Counted from the first letter of the stretch, positions 47,985-58,737 are shown. The stretch: 64,000 nucleotides of DNA from Mactromeris polynyma (GCA_032209605.1 JASFXZ010000001.1:37576619-37640618), one strand, 5' to 3'. A program made the numbers and translations. The notes: generated by a model not told the origin, from the sequence alone.

Positions 47985-49480
47985 AGTTTCACAAGTCTAT
48001 TCCAATATCGAAGTATACACAGCCATCTTCTGCAAGTACAAGGTAATCATCGATAAGCGCGAGTATTTGGGTGAATCTGTGAACGCCTAAGAAATAGCGA
48101 ATTGTCCGGTTTTGTACACTATCAGCTGTATCAAAGTGTTTGAAACCCCACATCAAAGCACCGTTATCTAATACAGGGACGACACATGAGTTGTATAACT
48201 TTTGAAACGTCTTAAATCCACAGTTTTTAAGGTGATGTATCTTAGAGATCACATTTCCCAATGCTCTTCCGGCACCTTTTGAGAGAGCCTCACAGTTATG
48301 TCTGAAGTCATTTTTTCATGCAGTATAACTCCAAGGTACTTGTATTGGTCCACTGGCTCCAAGTAGTTATCTCCAATTTGGAACTGGTAGTTACTTCGTT
48401 GTTGTCTCCCTTTCCGAAAGTGCATTATTTTGGATTTTTTCACCCTTGATCAGAACTCGCCAACGTTTGCACCAATCATGCATCATCTTGAGCATTGTCT
48501 GTAGATTTTCTTCTGAATCAGCAATCAATACAATACAGGAGCATCCATAATGAAGTGTCGTTCACTTTAACTCCAAGATTAAGGTTGTTGATTTCTTTGT
48601 CCTGATCATACACGAAGATGGCATAGATGGTCGGAGACAAATTACATCATTGTTTCACCCCTTTTGCACAATCGAACAAGTCAGGCAATATGCTATTAAT
48701 ACGTACATATGACGAAGAACTGCTGTATATAATCTTAATGGAGTCATTATTTTACCATCCCTTTTGTTTATAAGTAGTTTATAAAGCATCATGTCTCTAT
48801 CGATGAAGTCGAAGCATTTTTTTCAAATCAATAAAGGATGTCATAGTTGATTTGTTATTACGCGTAATGCTATTCAGAGTGAAAATATGATCTTCACAAG
48901 ATCTGACCGACCTAAATCCGTTTTGTCCATCGGCTAAAATACCGCACTCGTTCAGATATGCCGTTATTCGTCTATTGATGAAAGACTATACAACTTACTC
49001 CCACATGAAAGCAAACTGTCACCTCTATAGTTCATTGGTAATCTCGTGTCACTAGTTGGGTCCTTCAAAATTGGACAAATAATTGATTTTCTCCATGAAG
49101 ACGGTATAATGCTCGTGTCCGTCATAAACTGAAATAACTGTTGTAACATCGCTATGACGCTCGGGAATTGCAACACTTCATACGGTATCATATCATATCA
49201 TATCCCGAGGCCGATTTCGATTTAGCTTTCATCACTACACAGGTTATTTCTTCTATTGTTATATCCCTGTTCAAATGAGGGTTGGGTGTATATAGCGGAT
49301 CTGACTTCTCCATTTCAATTAAGTGTTTATGAATCTGTTTCTGGTTGAAAAAATCCTCGACGAAATCACATTAATTTTTATCATAGCATAAATTTTCATA
49401 ATCACATTTCCATCGTTCGAACACTCTGTTTTCATCACATATTGTATGTCATGGATATAATTATTATGATGTTTGAAGCA
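47985..49480 (-). pseudogene. non-LTR retrotransposon reverse transcriptase, degenerate
   Basis: Read right to left, frames interrupted by shifts and stops match the RT of a bivalve-type LINE: IPYEVLQFPSVIAMLQQLFQ, SWRKSIICPILKD and MNYRGDSLLSCGSKLYS (49191-48964), IVLIADSEENLQTML followed by MHDWCKRW (near 48540-48460), KIMHFRKGRQQRSNYQF and YKYLGVILHEKM (48443-48249), then GFKTFQKLYNSCVVPVLDNG and NRTIRYFLGVHRFT (48261-47989). The expected Y-A/G-x-D catalytic box before IVLIADSEEN reads YGCSC, so both aspartates are lost. The endonuclease part upstream and the C-terminal end are absent or unrecognised. The element is a dead, 5'-truncated copy. Confidence 0.9.
49187..49205. repeat. short ATATC pentanucleotide repeat
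   Basis: Four tandem copies of TATCA inside the LINE copy, just 5' of the IPYEVLQF segment, replacing a few codons. A slippage product after the element died. Confidence 0.75.
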
Positions 49481-49545
49481 CGATTTCGGTCGCGGAAAGA
49501 GATGAGGTGTTTAAAGCATTAGCCTCCTTGTACTGTATATACATT

Positions 49546-50252
49546 AAGCCACAGTCCCACTGTCACGACTTCGGGCACGCATACCGGCGAATATGGAAGA
49601 ATGAAAAAGTCGTAGTGGTTGCAATGTACTGACCATAGAGAGAGTTCCCTACACATACCTCGTACGCGTATTGAATGCAACGGTACGAAAGCCACAATAA
49701 TGCAGTGAGACAGCAGTAAGAACGCGGTACGCTTCCAACAAGAATTAAGAAGATTCAGTGCGAACCTACACCTACTTACTACGATCACAGTAGGAATGCG
49801 GATGGAATGTCCACGAAACAGTACGAACCACCACGAACCACTGAAAACCACCACGATTGTGTCACGATTGCGACACGAAAGTGATACGAATACTGGGTTC
49901 GTACTGGATGCGTAGTGGTTCGTTGTATAGCGTACTACATTCTGCTTTGAGCGTGAGCGAATGATTGACAACCACCTTCACGAATCGCTACGGTAGGAGA
50001 AGAATGCCAGTACGCACCAGTACGAACCAGTTAGAACGCAGTTAGAAAGCAGTTCCAACACACTTAAATCGTGACTTGACCACGAATGTTTTGAACATTT
50101 CAAAACTGTCGTGGCCCTCCCGCGAATAGAGGAGAACTGTCCCGAATCACCATGACTCAAACAAGAACCCTGCACGAATAATGGGGAATGTCAACGATTT
50201 CTACATACGTACCCATTCGCCACCCAAAGACGTAATGGTGGGACTTAGGCTT
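49546..50252. mobile_element. foldback element 2 with degenerate CGAACC repeats
   Basis: The ends are AAGCCACAGTCCCAC (49546-49560) and the inverse of GTGGGACTTAGGCTT (50238-50252). The match continues inward, weakly, for another 15-20 bp (ACGACTTCGGG against ACGTCTTTGGG). The 0.7-kb interior is built of degenerate ACG-containing words (GTACGAACC, CCACGAACC, GTTAGAACGC). A 150-codon minus frame (49519-49971) is a repeat artefact. It has the same plan as the element at 44254 but different ends. Confidence 0.78.
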
Positions 50253-50269
50253 TATAATACAATACTAGT

Positions 50270-50660
50270 TTATTTTGGCATTAAACATTTTACATTTAAG
50301 TTGTTTGCCACAATATAGTCGGTGAGAGAGAAATAGTCACCAGAGCATAGTGAAGATTTAAAAATGAAATATGATGGTAGTTACAAAAAGAAATATTTAA
50401 CAGAAATAGTAATATAAGTAAAGTGTAGTTTTCACAGATTTGTTGCATTTCTTTTCGACAAAGCGAAGTAGATATATTTTGCCAAGTCAATCTGGAGGCG
50501 TTTTGATTTTGAAGACATGATATTATAATATATTTTAAGAGTTGGCCAATGGCAAAATATCGACTGAAATAGTTTTGTGTTTAAGTCTCTGTAAAACGGA
50601 CAAACTAAGAGGAAATTATATTCTGTTTCGGTGGCATATACATATATCATAGTAGATATA
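50270..50660 (-). pseudogene. LINE C-terminal fragment
   Basis: The minus frame 50650-50432 contains TETEYNFLLVCPFYRDL, FCHWPTLKIY, MSSKSKRLQIDLAKYIYFAL and KRN. This is the characteristic end of bivalve non-LTR retrotransposon proteins (E-x-x-F-L-L-x-C-P-x-Y, WPTL, LAKY-x-YFA). It lies on the 5' side of the RT fragment at 47985-49480 although both are minus strand, so it comes from another copy. Confidence 0.75.
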
Positions 50661-50741
50661 AAGGTAGAGTTCTCTAGAAGGGATAAAGATGAAAAACTCG
50701 TGAAAATCTCCGATGTTTAAGCGTGCGTTAACAAATAATAT

Positions 50742-50909
50742 ATAGTGCGATTTTATTAACCGCGAACGTATGAATATATTATTATTTCAAAATAGCTGTA
50801 TTAAGAAGTTCGTGTTTGTCGGAAGGCTTGACAGAGAAAACGCCGTGGTTGCGTTTTAAAAAGTTAACAAAATAGCACTTATATAGCGTTACTTACGAGA
50901 GCATTTCTT
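50742..50909 (-). repeat. dispersed repeat family C, copy 2
   Basis: The minus strand is collinear with 8597-8785 (see copy 1). It lies immediately upstream (minus orientation) of the LINE C-terminal fragment, so family C may be part of that LINE's coding or 3' region. Confidence 0.55.
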
Positions 50910-51118
50910 TATCCGAATTTTTGTAGATCGGTCCTAGAAGTTCATAATTATACCTGATCGCGATTATAAACACACACGCCTGACTCAACACAATCACGGG
51001 AGAGAAATCCAGCTTACTTTGAAACAATCGTTATTACAGTTAGCTCCCCTGAAAGAACACGTCCAACCGTACATTCCTTTCATGTCTGTTAGAAGTATTT
51101 ATTTAGATTCAGTATAGT

Positions 51119-51361
51119 ATGTACATCACAGTGTACATGTGTCCCTGTAACCATTATATGGATCGTTGTCATCTGCACATGGACCATTGTTGTGGATATA
51201 TGGGTCACAGTAACTGCTGTTATAGAAACGAGACTTATTATCCTGGTGGCTGCACCGGGTATGGCACACAGTGTTTGGTGTATATCGTCAACAGACCGTA
51301 TAATTACTACATGTATTTGTTGACTTCACATGGATTTCAGACCGTGGCAATGCAGCTATGA
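51119..51361 (+). CDS. possible Cys/His/Tyr-rich small ORF, uncertain
   Basis: A frame of 80 codons with an unusually Cys-, His- and Tyr-rich first half: CPCNHY, CHLHMDHCCGYMGHSNCCYR, YYPGGCTGYGTQC. There is no signal peptide at its start and no convincing acceptor just upstream. The Cys pattern could reflect a small secreted or zinc-binding peptide, or a degenerate TGTGGA/CATGGA repeat read in a lucky frame (the DNA repeats ATGGATCGTTGTCA, ATGGACCATTGTTG). I do not recognise a family. Confidence 0.2.
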   Translation: MYITVYMCPCNHYMDRCHLHMDHCCGYMGHSNCCYRNETYYPGGCTGYGTQCLVYIVNRPYNYYMYLLTSHGFQTVAMQL

Positions 51362-51522
51362 GTAGTTTCAAAGATGACTTACTATCGATGTATATTTCAA
51401 GTAATTTCCAATATTCAAAAATGCTCAAAACGACAATCGTTGGAAACTGGAGTTATCAATATGGAATACGTTAAATACAAATCGTAAACATTTACAAATA
51501 TAAATGTTTAAACGTTTCCAAT

Positions 51523-51705
51523 ACAGTAAAAACTCACATAAAACCACCTCAATAATAAGACCACCTCAACATAAAGTTCACACTTTTCAAGTCCATTTTC
51601 ACTGTTTTGCTCTTCATTTAACCTCGATATTAAGACCACCTCAATATTAAGACCAGTTTCAAGGGTCCCAAGTGAGGTCTTTTTAGATTTTACGCTATAT
51701 GGGTT
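51523..51705. mobile_element. TACAGTAAAA hairpin MITE, copy 4
   Basis: The left end is TACAGTAAAAACTCACATAA. The interior repeats CCACCTCAATAATAAGACCA and CACCTCAATATTAAGACCAG, and the right end is GTGAGGTCTTTTTAGATTTT. The interior is closely related to copy 1 (shared words CAAGTCCATTTTC and TTCAAGGGTC). Confidence 0.7.
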
Positions 51706-54370
51706 GGAGGTAAGAGCCCCTTCCTGCACGCAACACGCGCTCCGAAATCCATATTAGTAACAGGAACAAATAGGAAACTCATTAATGGAACTCATATGCA
51801 AGTGTTTTTTAAAATTCCATTCTTTTATTTTTATATGATGTAACAAAAAGAATTGTGAAACATGTTTAATAAATCAGATATTGAACAACAAAAGTATATT
51901 TTTCACAGAGTGCATCATTTGCATTTATTCAAGTCAGTTATCTCCCTTTGTATTAATCATAAAACAATCAATATGACGACGTATATTGCCGATGTATTGT
52001 GGCAATCAGCCGTAATGAAATACGGAGCGTACATTCGTAAATACTCCTACATGCCAAAAGATCTATACTTGATTTCGTTATTTTATGTAATGCACAACTC
52101 CTTTATCTGTTTGAGCTATGGTTATAAAATACATATAGTTCACAACTTGAACTCATATTGAAACTTATTGCTAATGCATACCAGTTTCGATAATGATAAA
52201 GATATAGTTGAACTATATAGGCATAAAACAGTTATTGTCATATTTTTTACCGATTGTGGTATACAATTCATAAGAAATGTTAGTGTAAATAATGAACACT
52301 GATTATGAGAATATGTAAAATATATGTAAAAATATGCATAGAAAAAGCATTATGCTAATTTATGTATAAAAAATCTTCACTAAGAAATATATTAACAATT
52401 ACAAAGTGTATTTACAAATTTTAAAACAAAGTTTGTGAACATATTTGAACATTTGAGTTGTTATATATATGTTGTTGTAAAACAAAACCGGTTATATAAA
52501 CAGTAAAATTCACCTTAAAATCCTGCGTACACCTTCGATTGATAAATTGTCAAACAGTGAGTATTCTAATCAAGTTTCATGTGTGTGTTTTACATTAGAG
52601 GAAGATGTTTTCCAGATTTTGACGTTTTAAAAGCTGTACCTGATTCAAATTTGCATAATATATAAATATATATAGACTGAACAGACGATCATGCATTTCA
52701 GTAGTGCTATACTCACATTAATTTAAATGTCCTTCTATTCCAAGCATAGGTTACAACGGCTATAAAATCTGATAACATTCTATTTAGATGTTGAGCTATG
52801 TATGTTTAGTTACATTTAATACAATTAAAACCCTGATTGCATAAACACGTGTCACAGACATAATTAGCAAATACCACAGTTAAGATAATTACACCTCTTC
52901 CAGTTAAGTACAAGTGTGAACAGTTAGACACAGACAAATAAGATCGAAATAGTGCTTAATAATTGGATAAGCCCATCTTCCGAATTGATAGAATCAGGTA
53001 TATTCTGCAACTCATCTAAAACCTAAGTTATACATGCATTAACTAAGATATACAATGGAACATAAAAAATAATTCAAATAGTGCTTTGCAAAGGGATTCA
53101 TGAGCGCATTCAAAACTTTGACGTAAAACTGACGTTAAAACACATTTGAACATACTATTTGCTGTTCTTATTCACGTGAGTGTACGTCTAAGGCTGAAGA
53201 TCTATACGAGAGTGTAACAAAATAATCAAGTAGTTGCTTAAGTTTTCGCCAGATCACAATTTTCTTCAGTCCGTTTCGATGTTGGTATCATTTTCTATCA
53301 TCTAAAGTCAGTGTAGTAGCGGAATAAGCGTTGAAGGTCATTATCACAAAAAGCTAAGTCACATACGAATTCATAACATTTAACACATATATAATATGGT
53401 GTTGAGTCTAACATAATTCTGGTGATGTTTCGGATTTCATTTAAAGTTTTGTTGATTTTTATCTACATTCTAGCTTGGTCATATTCTGGAAGGTAGGCTT
53501 TTCCTTCATTCGACATCTGCAATGAAAAGTGAAAGACTACATTTAGACACAGGAAGAAGAAACCCGGAATAACTCATCGTATTATTGCGATCACATCGAA
53601 TCGTATACTGATAAAGAATATAAAAACACATCAAGCGGTTAGAAATACAACGTGAACAGGAAGTTAATAAGAAAAATTCATTTTATTAATTGTAATCATA
53701 GTTAAATTCAGATAAAATTCATTGTCGATATATTGTAAGATCAAATTACGCTGTTTGAGATACATACGTATAAAATAACCCGGATACAATACTTAAAGCA
53801 ATGTGTAACCTATATTTTATAATACTACGTAAATCATACATTGGATATTAATAAAATACTAAGTAATCTAACATTCTTATATAACATGAACATAATATAA
53901 TTACTTTATATTGTTACATTATATGAGTACAAGTAAAATATGTCTGAACGTAAAAGATAACGTAAAAGATAACTTCAGCAAAATTTGCAAGCTTTTTGAA
54001 AATATGTTGCATCTATACGATGTACTCGTATATACATATCATATTAAATTGACCTTACAATTAATAACTGAAAAATAGAAGACAAATATTACATACTAGA
54101 TTAGCATGGTATTTTGTATGCACTAAATTATACATTTAATGGTATACACTGTTAAATTACACATGTGTGGAAGATTACAATGATTATTTAATTATATATC
54201 CAATAATTTGGATGTAACTCTTTCATGACTGCTCATTTGACATGGATGCACACATATGGACTTACCAATTTAACATTATATACAATATCTCAAGCAGTGT
54301 ATGTATGCATAAGTTTCGCATAATGCTCATTGATCATCGATCAAGTTATTTTAATCAGTCTAATCAAGTC
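51706..54370. other. intergenic, no feature recognised
   Basis: A very AT-rich 2.6 kb without a supported exon. The 99-codon frame at 51862-52161 has no recognisable domain. Confidence 0.5.
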
Positions 54371-54378
54371 ATTGGATA

Positions 54379-54662
54379 TACAGTAAAATCTCACTTAAAT
54401 ACTCAAAAATTATACCATATTAGTACGAAAATCTACTTTTTTTCAAAAGTCAATGTTGCTCTTAATATGGAAATTTTACTGTACGTTTAACCTCAATAAT
54501 ATGACCACCATTGGGTCCTTTGAATACTGGTTTTCTTTTTGAGGTGGTCTGAAAAATGAGGTTGAATAAAGAGTAAAACAGTGAAATGGACTTGAAAATT
54601 GTGTTCTTAATTTTGAGCTGGTCTTATTATCGAAGTTGTCTTTAAGTGAGGTGTTACTGTAT
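54379..54662. mobile_element. two abutting TACAGTAAAA-type MITEs, copies 5 and 6
   Basis: The first part runs from TACAGTAAAATCTCACTTAA to GGAAATTTTACTGTA (54379-54483). The second continues directly from GTTTAACCTCAATAATATGA to AAGTGAGGTGTTACTGTA (about 54484-54662). The arrangement suggests insertion of one element at the end of another, or a tandem pair sharing a junction. Confidence 0.7.
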
Positions 54663-54669
54663 ATACATG

Positions 54670-55205
54670 TATACGTCATAGCATCAATATCTAAAGATAA
54701 AACTTGCGTATACTTCTACAAATGCATAAATGTCTATTATTTCCAAACAAGCTCAATATAACGTTTACTAAGCGCAAACTTGTTTTATCGTATACTTAAA
54801 ATAAGCAATTTTATATATAACTGCATCCAAACAATATAAACTGCATAGCAGTTGATCATGTGATATTTATAGCATTAATTAGCAATAAACTTAAATATAT
54901 ATTCTCATAGCATTGTAATTATATGTGAGTATTAATTAAATAAAAGATTCTGTTAGCGTAAGCATAAAATATTATCTTTGTGAAAACAGCAGAATATCTT
55001 GATATAAACTTTCGATGGAAAGTAGCGCATGTAGAAACTGTCCAATTTCAGAGTGCATTCTCTTAGTATACACACTCGGGTATGCCATAAACTATCGATT
55101 GAATATTCCAAAACAAGCAGTTATCATTTAGCACCGAATTTTCCAAATATTTAGCAGTCACCTCGTAGGAGTATATGAGCGCTACAATGGAATTTACAAC
55201 ATCTT
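54670..55205. other. intergenic, no feature recognised
   Basis: AT-rich spacer. Confidence 0.5.
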
Positions 55206-55208
55206 CTG

Positions 55209-55382
55209 TAAGTGACGTCGTTTCAAGAAAACGCAACATGAGATGTCACTATTTGCACGCAGGAAACAATATTTACTCCATATGGTTATTGCGTTTTCTT
55301 ATTGCCATATGGAGTAAATATTGCTTCTTATCAGTACATGATGACGTCACATGTAATATTTTCTGGAAATGACGTCACTTAA
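55209..55382. mobile_element. hairpin element with CRE-like ends
   Basis: The ends TAAGTGACGTCGTTTC (55209-55224) and GAAATGACGTCACTTAA (55366-55382) are inverse to each other. At the centre, CAATATTTACTCCATATGG (55267-55285) and its perfect inverse (55305-55323) flank a 19-nt loop. The palindrome TGACGTCA (a CREB/ATF site) occurs at 55342 and 55370, and a one-base variant at 55213. No coding. Confidence 0.75.
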
Positions 55383-55384
55383 AG

Positions 55385-57015
55385 TAGAGGTTGGAAATTG
55401 AACAGTGGCTCTCATATAGACAAAACAAAAGATGAAAGCTACACAATACATTCGCGACAAACACGACCATGTAAAGTCATTAATAGACAATCAACAATGA
55501 CTTAACACTATATCACGTTGCTCATGCAATTCATATCTTAAACCAGTACCTTAACTTTCTAAAACTACGTAAATCTATCATGCAATAATAATTATTTCAA
55601 GTATAAAACATGCCCCCGGAGGAAAGGTCCACCATAGTTATTATCAGATACCTTATCCGTCCTACGATGAGTGCTTATGTGTAATGCAATGTACCACACC
55701 AGTCCAATATTACAGAAAACGTATCCCAAATTATACAATATAAATTTTAACATGCATTATTGTCATAAGGTAACAAACACACACGCATATACCTTATCAA
55801 ATTTAGCATTTGTGAATACGGTGCAGGTAAACATTTTTTATATAATCCCGGCTAAGAAACGTGATATATCATTTTCCAAAATCACATGTGTTAAAGTATT
55901 AACACAAACATGCGACTGAAGCTCACGAGTTATTCATTAAATACACCAAAATCAGTGATATCAATTTCATATACACCAGTCGTCCAAACAGGAACACCTT
56001 CGCACAACACTTCAACGAAACCAAAACACTTAAAAATGGCATGGTCGACATATATACTTTATGAGAAAAACAGACAGGAACCGGTTATAAACACTTACTG
56101 ACATGACACAACTTGGCGAATTAATTAAACACTTTTAGGACCCTTTTTGATGTAGACATCTAAATTAAAATCGTAGAACTAACAAAACAATCAATTGAAA
56201 CTGGGTAAGATATAGGATGGATTAGCTCATGCATTGTATCAAACGCACCAATTTTAAACTCAAACGTATAATATTGTAAGAGGACTTTTGAAATTAAATT
56301 TCAAAATACATAGCTGCACACATGATGGGATTGAGATATTTATGAGTGTTGAATAAAATTATACAAACGTTTGTTTCAATTTATTGAATTGTCTCGCTAT
56401 TGCAATTGCCAAAGGTAATTGTAAGTATTTATGTCGATCAGCCGCTTGAGTAAGATCTTCACTTGTTTGGTTAAGTACATGCATTACCTTGGTTACGCCA
56501 CGTAAACACGTTGCGGGTAATAATAAGATTGCGGTTCACTCTTGGTTTCCTAGAAACAGTTAGAACGTCTTCTATGTTAACCAACTTATCATTCATATGA
56601 TTAAGTTAAAAAAAATGACCGTAGTTAGCCAAAGCTATGAAGTCCAGATATGTAGAAAAAGTGTAGCAATAATATCTAGCAAAACTGTAATGCAGTCTAT
56701 CTTAGCAGTGTGAAAGAGGAAACATATAGAATATAGACTCTTCACACGTTATACCATAATAACTGGTTGGTCTACCACTTCATAAACACTTGGTACTTTG
56801 TTATCCTATAAAAACAGAGTGCTGTTAGATTTAATAAACAGAAATGAAAGGTAAATGGCTGGAACTAGAGAGGTGATGTTCCTATGATAAAATTTGTGAC
56901 ACAGAAGAGGCTTTAACAACAACTCTAACAGACAATACCCAACAAGAACAAAACACAGAACTTAAGCAGCGTGCCATTAGATCAATTGGTGTAGTTAAAC
57001 GAGCGCTTTAAATGT
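55385..57015. other. intergenic, no feature recognised
   Basis: AT-rich. The frames at 55671-55919 and 55910-56101 (plus) lack domain or splice evidence. Confidence 0.5.
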
Positions 57016-57017
57016 AA

Positions 57018-57182
57018 ACATGCTTTAATTACATTGCTGTGCCGGCGTCTAACGCTGATGCCACGAATGATGCTGCTCTCACCGTAGCTGATATGCATGA
57101 TCTGGTCAACAAAGCTGCCGGGAAGCCATACAACTCCCTCATTTGTGCCGATATATCAGGGCAACAGATTATGTTAGCATAA
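57018..57182 (+). pseudogene. coding-like fragment of unknown origin
   Basis: A 54-codon plus frame ending in TAA reads, in part, NYIAVPASNADATNDAALTV, ADMHDLVNKAAGKPYNSLIC and ADISGQQIMLA. Its GC content and Ala-rich composition differ clearly from the AT-rich flanks. The first in-frame Met is at 57093 and stop codons lie directly upstream. It may be a terminal exon, a pseudogene piece or part of a retroelement. A minus-strand frame over the same bases (57244-57029) is also open, so strand is not certain. I do not recognise the family. Confidence 0.35.
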
Positions 57183-57271
57183 TGTGTACTACATTGTGAC
57201 GATTTGATGCTTAAAGCTGCCTTATAGCAAGACCGTGTCTCCATCTTGTTTCTAATGTACGCTTACAAAAG

Positions 57272-57449
57272 TACAGTTAAATCTCGTTAACTTGGACCGA
57301 TTCAATACCACGATATGGATTCGAATATTTGAATGTAATGCATCGTGCATCTTTAATAAAAGTGATTCATCGAGGCTGATTTTATATTCGAATGAAGCAA
57401 TAATTAGAGCTAATACAGTGCGAGTTATCGACTTTTGGTTTTGACTGTG
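57272..57449. mobile_element. ACAGTTAAATCTC hairpin MITE, decayed
   Basis: The left end TACAGTTAAATCTCGTTAAC is mirrored, imperfectly, by GAGTTATCGACTTTTGGTTT then TGACTGTG at the right. A more diverged relative of the TACAGT-ended elements. Confidence 0.4.
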
Positions 57450-57485
57450 TTTGTTATTTTGTACGTGTCTATGCTCATACTTTAG

Positions 57486-57789
57486 CTATATACCATCCTC
57501 GGTACCTAGGCTATTCATAACATATATGATACCCTGGGCAAACTGACTGTACATAATTTAGAATAATTAATGAAGTGACACACACCTTATGCGATACGGA
57601 TATTGCCGAGGAGTTAGACCGAGCGAGCGATAGCTCTTCACAAAGATGATTCCTTCTTTTCCGTTTTCGTCCATTTCATTGGTCAAGACATGCTAATGAA
57701 TATTCATGCATTACGAAGTTTTGCCAGCCAATTTGCACAGGGTATCATATATGTTATGGATAGCCTGGGTACCATGAACGGTTATATAC
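57486..57789. mobile_element. MITE with long near-perfect inverted ends
   Basis: The arms at 57501-57542 and 57732-57773 are 42 bp with four or fewer differences (GGTACCTAGGCTATTCATAA against GGTACCCAGGCTATCCATAA, then a shared CATATATGATACCCTG). The match continues outward, more weakly, to TATATACC. The interior contains GCCGAGGAGTTAGACCGAGC and the palindrome ATGAATATTCAT. No coding frame. Confidence 0.85.
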
Positions 57790-58590
57790 AAGTATACACA
57801 ACACTGCATGATGATCATTAGTTAATACGTTTGAATAAACCGTTATTAATGTCATATAGTTGTGCATTATCGAAACTATATTTGAATGATAACTTTACAA
57901 CGAAATGTACGGAGGAAAAACAAGGTTAAAGATAAATTGATATATTAAAGATGATTTAGGTAATTATGAAATTATGAAATTTTATGCCGTAGACACATTA
58001 GGATAGTTAAGTAGGTTCCGGAGGGCCAGGTGTTTAGTGAAAGTTTCTATTTCAAACAAGATAAAACTATGACAAAAACCATAAATGAAAGCCAACAGCG
58101 GCCCAATCACAACACAAAGAAGCACTCAGAATGTAGGATGCAACTATCCTATAATGTATACATAATATAATTGTGGCTGCAAGACATTAAAGTTCCCAGG
58201 AACAACACAGTGATTGTATCTGCTACGTTTTGTGCTCAGCAATTATAGTGTTCATTTCATATAAAAAACGAAACATTTACAATGCATGTCCTTATTCTGC
58301 TCGTTTGGATCTTCATGATTTAGGACAACAACTTTTCGTCAGACGTATAAAGATTTCATTTTGTTTGACAAGCGAGAAACGGTCTTGGGGATGAATCGAG
58401 AGTTGGTACAAAAGTATTTATGTGAATAAACGTCGTTTTGTACGGAATCGTCGATATCTGATACAATCATGTTTTGATATATTGATATATGCATCAAAAT
58501 GTGCTGAACATAGGAACTTCAATGTTTAAGAATACGATACTAGGCTATTTTGTTACAGAACAGGGGCAAAACTGCCCAAAAATGTATTAC
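57790..58590. other. non-coding; possible 3' UTR of minus-strand gene
   Basis: AT-rich. If the exon at 58594-58737 is terminal, part of this would be its 3' UTR. Several AATAAA-like words on the minus strand could serve as poly(A) signals, none decisive. Confidence 0.35.
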
Positions 58591-58593
58591 GTT

Positions 58594-58737
58594 TTAATTT
58601 CGGTCGACATAGGTCACATAATAAGAATTACTACTCTGGACTGAAGGGGCACGATGCTGAGGGTAAGTAATAATTTGTTGGGCCGGTGGCTCTTGATAGG
58701 CAAGGTATGGATCAGGGTGTAGCTCACTCTTCACCTG
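58594..58737 (-). CDS. candidate terminal exon of an unidentified gene
   Basis: The minus strand reads 47 codons then TAA: QVKSELHPDPYLAYQEPPAQ, QIITYPQHRAPSVQSSNSYY, VTYVDRN. It is preceded by ATCATCATCAG|CAG, a plausible acceptor and a NAGNAG pair, and the frame closes a few codons upstream, as expected at an intron. Composition (Pro, Gln, Ser, Tyr rich; GC well above the flanks) resembles a cytoplasmic tail or the disordered end of a regulator. It may belong to the same gene as the exon at 63196-63351, but the linking exons were not found and the family is unknown. Confidence 0.5.
   Translation of the reverse strand, partial: QVKSELHPDPYLAYQEPPAQQIITYPQHRAPSVQSSNSYYVTYVDRN

Noticed and set aside
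49519..49971. 150-codon minus-strand frame
   Set aside because: It lies wholly within the foldback element and its repeat words, so the open frame is a by-product.
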